A stretch of 64,000 nt of DNA, from NCBI GenBank assembly GCA_958450365.1, contig CAUEEP010000936.1, forward strand, positions 2,230,001 through 2,294,000, in the 5' to 3' direction. The DNA comes from Mesorhabditis belari. Lineage: Eukaryota > Nematoda > Chromadorea > Rhabditida > Rhabditidae. Made by a program: the position numbers and the translations under genes. Below the pieces are notes generated by a model. It was not told the origin of the DNA. It worked only from the letters and a program-made list of their open reading frames with translations, and ran no database searches. Numbering within the stretch: the stretch's first letter is position 1; the number at the start of each line of letters is the position of its first letter. Shown piece after piece: positions 57,051 to 64,000 of this stretch.

Positions 57051-59144
57051 ATGCCCGACGCTTTAACAATTTCGACTTTGTTAGAAGATCTCGTCAAACA
57101 AGGACACAAAGTACAAAAAGAGCTACGGTGCAACATTTGGTGAGTTTGAGTTTTTTGTTTTCAAAATCATTCTATTTTTAGTTTTTCAATCCCTCAGCAG
57201 CCATGTCTAACAACTTGTAACCATCTAATTTGCAAGTATGTTTTAGTTTTATTATACAAATTTATTCGTTTTGTTTAGACCTTGCTTTGATGGATGGATG
57301 AAAGAAGGGAAAGGGCCGAAACATTGCCCTGTTTGCAAGTTTGTGATAGATACGAGGTTTGTTTTGTTTGAGGTATATTTTAAGGCATTTACATTTTCTA
57401 GGTATAGTATTGCTATGGAGCGACTATTAAAATTGAATTGTTTAGTCTAAAAAGTGTTCGAGAACTCTTACTACATGGTACTACTTATCTTGGAAAAAAA
57501 TTTTAGAGCTATTGGTGACTGGCACCTAGAAGGAGTATTCTGAATGCTGAATTAAAGTTTTGATTCAAAAACTTTTTCAGAAGAAACGCTGAAGTCGACT
57601 ACTTGAAATCATGGACTAACAAATATCTACAATTTGCGAAGACGTTTATGAAAGAAGTGGCCACATACGCGCATACTTTCGAAGACCCTTTTATGGAGAG
57701 CCAGGTTGGATTTTTTTAAACATACTGAATAAAGATTTTAGGTGGTCTTCACACAAATGCCAACTCGTACACCTGATCGACTAAAAGAAATACCGATCCA
57801 TTCACTGGAGCAATTAATGCAACCTCTAACACCTCTCGAAATTGTTGACGATGACGATGACGTTTTACCGCCTAGCCCGGAAGTTTTACCGCCAGCGCGA
57901 AAGAGGAAACGGAAAGTAGGAACTTTGGTTTCTGTTAATGTAAAACTTTGTTAAGACTTCTGGCCGAAAAGAAAAGACGATAAGCCCCTATTCTACTACT
58001 CCAGTCAAGCCAAGTACGCCATTGAAGTCAAGACAACAAAGGGATTGTTTTCCTACGGAAGATACACGCGTTGTACAAGTAAGTTACGGGTTTTGATGCT
58101 AGCAGCTCTTTGATCTTTGAGTTCAAAAGAATTAAAGCTATTGGTGATAATTTTAGGACTCAACTCAAACGAATTTAAAGCAAGTTTCGCGTGAAACCCA
58201 AACTTTGGAAACTTCAAACACCACAATCGATTTAAATGGCTTGTTAGCAGGTTTCTATTCTTTTTGTTTAGAAAATTGAGCTATTTAGATGGAGATGCGC
58301 CCATCACACTTCGTTCCATATTCACAAACGTGACGGGGTTAGAAGAGGCTTTAAAGAAGGTTTTATTGAAAATATTTCGCCAATAAATCATTTTTAGAAC
58401 ATTGATGAATTGAAGTCTTGGGTAAAGGAGAATAGCAACGATGACGAGGAAATGGTTGAAGCAGCGGATTTGCAACATATTGAGGTCACGATTGATTTGG
58501 CAACATTAAATGTGTGGGTTTTTAGAATGTTTCGAAGCCCGTTGTATTTTTTTGTGGATTATCCGATTTTGATGAAGAGGTATGTCTACCATTTTATTAT
58601 TCAGCCTTTGAAATAAATTAAACGATTTCCTTTCAAAAATGCTAAATGGTAGTATCGAAAAGCTTAACAATTAAGGAGAAATGACAAACTTTTAAGAGTT
58701 CATCGTTATTTTCTTTATCTGAACTTTATATTTATATATATCTATATATTGTTATAAATTATCTTTTAGGACTTGTGTTCCGAATTTTGCTTCGCTTTTC
58801 ACAAAGAAGTTGAAATTACTCGAAGCTTAACGAATGCACAATGTCTCGTCGTTATGGGGAAAAGTGAGTTTCTGATTAGTATGGCTTGGTGGATGATTAT
58901 CGGTGCAAATATTATAACTTCTTAAAGCATTGATTGTATTTATCTTGGTAAATTCTTTAGGAGAATATGCTGAACATTCACTTGCCTATCGAACAGCAAC
59001 AACCAAAGGAATGAGGATCATCGATGGAAGATGGGTCAGAGACAGCTTAAGATGTCAAAAGCTCTGTGATATGGTGAATTTTTACAGTAATTCCTCATAT
59101 CAATTCGATTTGTTTAGATGGATTACGCCTTCAAAAACGAATAA
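57051..59144 (+). CDS. brc-1: Compact BRCA1-like RING/BRCT protein
   Basis: Thirteen exons (57051-57139, 57182-57235, 57279-57356, 57581-57704, 57742-57915, 57956-58078, 58157-58250, 58289-58359, 58398-58511, 58526-58579, 58770-58863, 58961-59073, 59118-59144) give exactly 403 codons, 402 residues. Residues 27-68 are a C3HC4 RING (CNIC, 11 residues, CNHLICKPC, then KGPKHCPVC) close in spacing and wording to the BRCA1 RING, which pairs with BARD1 to ubiquitinate chromatin targets. The middle is low-complexity with an acidic DDDDDV run and a basic ARKRKRK stretch, a likely nuclear signal. Residues 308-402 form one BRCT repeat (VVFFCGLSDFDEE, CLVVMGK, RIIDGRWVRDSL). C. elegans BRC-1 is longer and has two BRCTs, so this is reduced or diverged. 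BARD1-type (brd-1) is the alternative. No ankyrin repeats are seen, which favours brc-1. Confidence 0.7.
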
Positions 59145-60323
59145 GACTTCAACTTTGATTCACTTTTTTGTACATTGATTTTTCGAATGAATGGTGCCAA
59201 CTTTTTTTTAAAGTTAATTTTTAAAAGTGTAACGCTTTGTGACGATCTATTTACCGCCTTTTAGTTACAATCAAAAGAATGGCAAATATGAAAGGCAAAG
59301 GGAGTATGATAAGTTCAAAGCGCACTTTTTAGAAAATGCATTGATTAGTAGAGCAGAGTTTTACTCTAAAAAGTCTAAGTCACATTTCGACCGGAAAATC
59401 TAACTTTGCAAATTGGATTGTTTCACAAGCTTGCTTACTGCTCAAATCAGCACAAATGCGATTCTCAGTTACAAATTGACCTTTTGCACGCAAATGATCT
59501 TCATTTGGATTTTTTTCTGCTTTTTATTGGTGTCAGAGTCATCTTTTCGATCCAGTTGTCATCATTCTCTCTCACATACCGATTTTTGTGCCGCTTCTAT
59601 AATAAATCGTGTAGGTCGGAAATCGGTTTACAGAGTTTTCAAAAAGAGATCGAAAAGTTCGGTTGTTACTTTTAGTAACAACCGAAGTTTTCAAAAAACG
59701 GATTTAAAGTTGATGTTGAGAAATAAATCTGAAAATTTTGGAGGGTTGAGGATCTAAGAAGTACTTAAACTGGAGAAAGGTATACAACTAATACATTATA
59801 GATAGCGTTCTTTCAATTGAATATCAAATGAAAACAAGAAAATCAACAAGACAAACAAAGACAAAGAACAAAAAGAAAGACTCGGGCAAAACTTGGATTT
59901 TGTGGTGACAAAAAGCATTTTGTCCCATTGTTGCAGAAATTTTGAAAACTAAATAGCTAAATAACAGCTTTATCAGTAATCACACCCAAAATGCACCCAA
60001 TCCAACCGATGTCTGTCTCAGTCGCCATTTCCCTGAAGAAATTGAAACGCTCACTTGACTCGCCCTTTTGTGATCTTCTGTTCCAGCACAAAGAAATCAT
60101 CAAAAACATCATCAAAATGGCTTTTTAGCATTTTTTGCAGTTTTCCTTAAGTCATAGCTCAACTTCTGATTTTTATTCAAGTTTAAGTTCTATTGGAACA
60201 TCTTTCGAAATTTCAGTCCATCTTTTGGCTTTTTTTTGATCTCACTGATCCCAGTTTGAATGATGATCTTACAAAAGCCACCGTCTGCCATGGGAAATCT
60301 TGATCTTCATCAATTTATTTATC
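59145..60323. other. Intergenic gap
   Basis: No exon could be built. A short hairpin (TTCGGTTGTTAC and its inverse) is at 59660-59695. The last 300 bases should hold the promoter of sulfotransferase 2. Confidence 0.5.
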
Positions 60324-61984
60324 ATGCGAATCTTTGCTCTTATTCTACTTGTTCAGCTTTTGGAATCTACACGGTTCAGTGAGTTTATTGTTCACTTATT
60401 ACTTACAAAGCAAACAATAAGCTCACCTAGCACCTAGCTTAAAAATTAGCTGGTTTGACTTTTGTTAGAGTAGAAACAGCTAACAATGCTCTTAATTTGC
60501 TGAATCTTGAGCTTTAGGGAATCTTCCAACACTCCAAGGATCGGTTCAGTCTTTGGTTGGTTAAACTTTTTCACAAAAATACAAAAAGTTGGTCTGTTAG
60601 GTAACTTTCGAAAGTTGGCACGTTTTATAAAGTGGATTACCTAAAAGACTCATTCTCGAGGTTCTATGCGTAAGCTTACTCTACTCTCCGCAACTTTTAG
60701 GTGGACACTCATTTCGGGCTACAGTACTGCAAAATACCAAAGACTGGCAGCACGATAACCCGAACAATCCTTTGTGACATCTTTCGAGAGTATCGAGGAA
60801 TGAATTTCACCCAAGAATTCACCGATAATCAAACTGGTGAAAAGTTCGTACCAGTTTATGACTTGTTACGTTTAAACTTTTAAATTGACTTCCCAATGGT
60901 GAGAATTGGGCAAGAATTGAGCAAGAATCTATCAACGACGAAGTTTCGATCGTAGCTCAATTTTGTCCACATTGGGAGGACCAAGTCAAAATAAACAAGC
61001 CTGCGGCTTCTTCCGTCATTCAGAATACCCGACAAAAGCCAAATTTAGTGCTTGTGTGGCAAATGCATGGTTTCCCGATGATGGGGAAACAATTTGGAAA
61101 AAGCCACGCCGTGTGACGAAATTCACGTTAGTGCGAGATCCCGTTGACCGATTCGTTTCGTTATATGGACATTTTTGCGGGTTAGATTAACAGAAAAATC
61201 ACAATCAGTTCAATTTAACGGTCATTGCAGAATCCTGAAAAGATGCGGTGATCGAAGTATTTCCGCATTCGCTGCCTGGGTTTACAACATCTTAAAGAAC
61301 AAAAACCAAAACCCAGCCCTCAAAGTGAAAGAAAATGACGATCTTACTCCCCAAGACTATAGTGGACTCTACTTTCATGCGCTTCCGCAAACAAGGTAAT
61401 TTTTAATACAACTCTCAAATGTAAATGATTTAGATTTTGTGATCTCGATCTAGAACCCGAAAGCTTTTACATAATCAAGTATTCACATAATAAACGACAA
61501 ATGAGAAGAGAATTTATACGGCTTTTCCGAAAAGCTCGAATTCCACGGAACGTTGCGACGAGAGTGAGTGAAAGCGCTTTCTAAAAAGTGTCAACTTTTG
61601 AAAACTACCGTGTTCTTGCCACTAGTTATTATTCAAACGAAAAAACGAAACGAGTCACTACTAGTATTTATTCAAATTAGATCAAGCTTAGGTAGATTGG
61701 TAGATGATTAAAAGTAGATAAATTATAGATAATCAGAGCCAAGGTTACGGTCGATTTCGAAAACGAGCACATTTTGGGTGCTCTTGGATGAATCGTTGAA
61801 ATAATTCTTTCAGGCGCTTCGACATTTGGTTCGATCCAGCACCAGACATCAGAGCAATACCGTTGAAGAGAAAGATCTGTTCCGAAAGGAGCTGCTCAAC
61901 ACTCAACAAACGAGAAATCTCCTCTATGCTATGTATCACCAAGATTATAAGATATTAGGATTTAAGTCGATTATTGATGATTAA
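60324..61984 (+). CDS. Sulfotransferase 2 (Sulfotransfer_2 family)
   Basis: Seven exons (60324-60378, 60518-60555, 60701-60843, 61049-61180, 61231-61395, 61434-61563, 61814-61984) give exactly 278 codons, 277 residues. Signal peptide MRIFALILLVQLLEST. CKIPKTGST is the 5'-phosphosulfate loop and LVRDPVDRFVSLYGHFC the 3'-phosphate loop for PAPS. The end (RQMRREFIRLFRKARIP, SSTRHQSN, YAMYHQDY) parallels sulfotransferase 1. Exon number and every intron phase equal those of 16267-17967, so the two are paralogues, but protein identity is only moderate. The short second exon is the least certain and is chosen because it keeps phase. AATAAA overlaps the stop codon at 61984. Confidence 0.8.
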
Positions 61985-62029
61985 TAAAATTTGAAACTTT
62001 AAAACTCATTCAATTTAAAAGCTTACAAA

Positions 62030-62240
62030 AGTACCGTCGACCCTCGATGTAACGATTTGTTCGGGCACTTGAAATCGTTATATCGAAACAATTAAATCAA
62101 CGTTTTTCAAACAACACGTTATATCAAGTTATTAGAACGTATTTTTCAACAAAAAGTAATAAATAACATTAAGAAAAAGTCAAAGCTTATTGAAAAAAAT
62201 CTGTTAACGAGGCTTGCCTATTAGTTGTTATTAGTTAATG
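62030..62240. mobile_element. Possible pogo/Tigger-like end remnant
   Basis: GTCGACCCTCGATGTAACGA resembles the terminal repeat of pogo/Tigger transposons, and an inner inverse (CGTTATATCGA) follows. No second end or transposase is seen. Confidence 0.3.
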
Positions 62241-62309
62241 TCAATAAAAAGTTTATGGTCGATTCGGCAAAAGGACTCTTGTTTGCAAAAGTAGAATTAC
62301 TTTGAACTA

Positions 62310-63162
62310 CAGTAGCGAGCAAAAGTCTTGCAACATCACTTTTTCAAAAAATGTATGAAAATTTTTTATAGAAAATGCCTGGTTGACTGCGAGCATCCAT
62401 GTTTGACTGGGCAAGGACGAGCCGACCTGCCACATTTTTTGCCATCCCCTCTAGAAAAGTACAAATTAATGCATGTATTAGAAATGAGGCTTACCAAAAC
62501 ACATGATTGAACCTCCGCCAGCCCGCATTATAGGACGCAAATACTTGAGGAGTATTCGCTTTCCAATGGGTCGTCTGATCAAGTGGTTGTCTTTTGAAGA
62601 AAAGATATCCACTTTTGTTTCATCAAGAAAAATCACGTTGACCCAATCCTGCTTTGTCCAAATTTGGTACATCCTGAAGAATAGAAGCCGTTGCTTTTTG
62701 TGACCAGCGGTCATCAAAGGCTTTCGTACAGCCCTCCGGCTATACAGTCCTGCTCGCGTCAATCGTCGAGAAACGGTTCATCGAGAGATTTCCTTGTTTG
62801 CAACATCCTTGATCAGCCGAGCTCCCTCAGTTGATGTCATGTTCGGATCCTTCTTGAAAGCCCTTTGAAGGGTAATGGATCCTCGTTTGCTGTTGTTCTT
62901 CTTCGCCGTCCTTTCTTCTCTTTTCGGTGTATACGTCCAGTTGTTTTTGCTTTTGAAACAATGCGAGAAACGGTCGATGGATCGCGTCTGAAGAGATCGA
63001 AGACAACGGCTCGAGAAATTCCTTTTTCTGTTGTTTTCACGACTTTTTCTTTCTCGAGACTCGTCAAGTAAGTACCTGCGATCTGAAAAAGACAAAAATT
63101 AGTGTGAATTAGTTCATTTGAAAACAATAAAAATGAAAATGTTGCAAGACTTTTGCACCCAG
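62310..63162 (-). mobile_element. Internally deleted Tc1-like transposon
   Basis: Inverted ends share GCAAAAGTCTTGCAACAT (62320s and about 63138-63157). The minus strand shows a helix-turn-helix (LTSLEKEKVVKTTEKG) and then, after a frame change, the first half of the DDE domain (NVIFLDETKVDIF, LRPIMRAGGGSIMCFG). The C-terminal DDE residues are missing and two or more frames are needed. At 853 bp it is about half the length of a full Tc1 element and cannot make active transposase. Confidence 0.8.
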
Positions 63163-64000
63163 TTTTTAGGGTATTTTTTCGTGGTTTTGCCATTTACTTT
63201 TTTGTTTTACACTGAACTTCAAATTTGTTTTTGTAAATAAAGTGTGCATATATTATTCTAACAAAAACAAAAAAAACCCCTACGAACGAGAGGCATTTTC
63301 TATAAAAAGTTTCCGACTGTATACAAAAATTCAGCTGATTAGCTTTCTCTTTCAGTTTAAGATCAAATTCGATTTTTCTAATTGATCTTTTGCACTTGGC
63401 GCTGATCTTGGCTTTCATCTTTTCTTTTGGTTGTCATTGAGCGCGTGACGCCTTTTCGATCCAATCCACTTTCACCGCATTTCGCAAGTGGTTTATTTTA
63501 TGACTTTTCACGCAAACTTGGAAGAAAATCAGAAAAAAAAGAAAAAAGAAAAAAAATATTTGTCTGCTTTTATAAAATAATAAGTAGTCTTTTGAAATCT
63601 TTCAAGTATTAAATCAGGCCCGAAACTTCTAACCAAGAGAGATCAGGTATGGCTAGAATTTGACGAAAATTGATAACTTTGAAAAGCAAATTCCAAAGCG
63701 ATGAGTTTTTAAAACATTTTTTTGAAAGGAATCAACTCAAATTTTAGTTTGAAATATGACCAAAAACAGGGTAAAGACAAGGCTGTTCCAAACCCTTTCT
63801 TCTTCTGGGTTAGGCCAGGTCAAAAGTAACAAGTTGGAAATGATGCAGGGTTCATAGAGCATTGTTTTGAGATTCTAATTTCCAAACGATTTTTTCATGA
63901 ATACCCTTGGCCACAACCCTATCCAAGCCGGAAGAGGATGGGATACTGCAGGCAATATGGACTATGAGTGGTTTATTAGCAAGGAAACCATTACCCTATG
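63163..64000. other. No gene seen
   Basis: AT-rich sequence with short frames only. Confidence 0.5.

Noticed and set aside
59406..59757. Two overlapping frames of about 90-114 residues
   Set aside because: AT-rich hydrophobic shadow frames; one runs through a hairpin.

Overview
The window looks like nuclear DNA from a free-living or parasitic nematode, probably a rhabditid. The signs are compact multi-exon genes with many introns of about 35-60 bp, nearly all 3' splice sites of the TTTCAG/TTTTAG type, an AT-rich background, and nematode-expanded families (Sulfotransfer_2 enzymes, a serpentine chemoreceptor, a double C-type lectin). There are also mariner-type terminal repeats (TTAGGTTG...). 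The species cannot be named from sequence alone. All gene models below were built by hand by joining GT-AG exons in phase. Most close exactly from ATG to stop, which is the main support for their coordinates.

Layout. 4-15159 (+): 3' part of a very large secreted multi-EGF protein, 41 exons visible, its introns packed with inverted-repeat elements, with one apparent single-base frameshift. 16267-17967 (+): sulfotransferase 1. 18862-23691 (-): alpha-L-fucosidase (GH29). 23977-24372 (-): broken 3' end of a pepsin-like protease. 24.4-29.3 kb: an accessory block holding orphan exons and, at 26685-27624 (-), a small two-exon gene of a Cys-rich family I otherwise know from bacteria. 29289-30322 (-): truncated fucosidase. 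30606-34081 (-): intact pepsin-like aspartic protease. 35416-38224 (-): two-domain C-type lectin. 40158-43619 (+): seven-helix chemoreceptor. 44033-44100: broken tRNA-Cys. 44484-48832 (+): protein kinase with a 509-residue tail. 49778-50829 (+): 61-residue protein with an N-myristoylation signal. 51183-52715 (-): inverted, decayed copy of the alpha-kinase 3' half. 53182-55870 (+): vWFA/alpha-kinase. 57051-59144 (+): compact BRCA1-like RING/BRCT protein. 60324-61984 (+): sulfotransferase 2. 62310-63162: decayed Tc1-like transposon.

Two histories stand out. First, fucosidase and protease form a unit with about 285 bp between them that occurs twice. Each copy has kept only one of the two genes whole, and the 4.9 kb between the copies contains the bacterial-like gene. 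Second, the vWFA/alpha-kinase gene faces an inverted partial copy of itself 470 bp upstream. The repeats are also structured: at least three tRNA-derived SINE families (one ending in a shared GACA-rich tail, one led by a pyrimidine tract) and many foldback elements, nearly all in introns or gaps.
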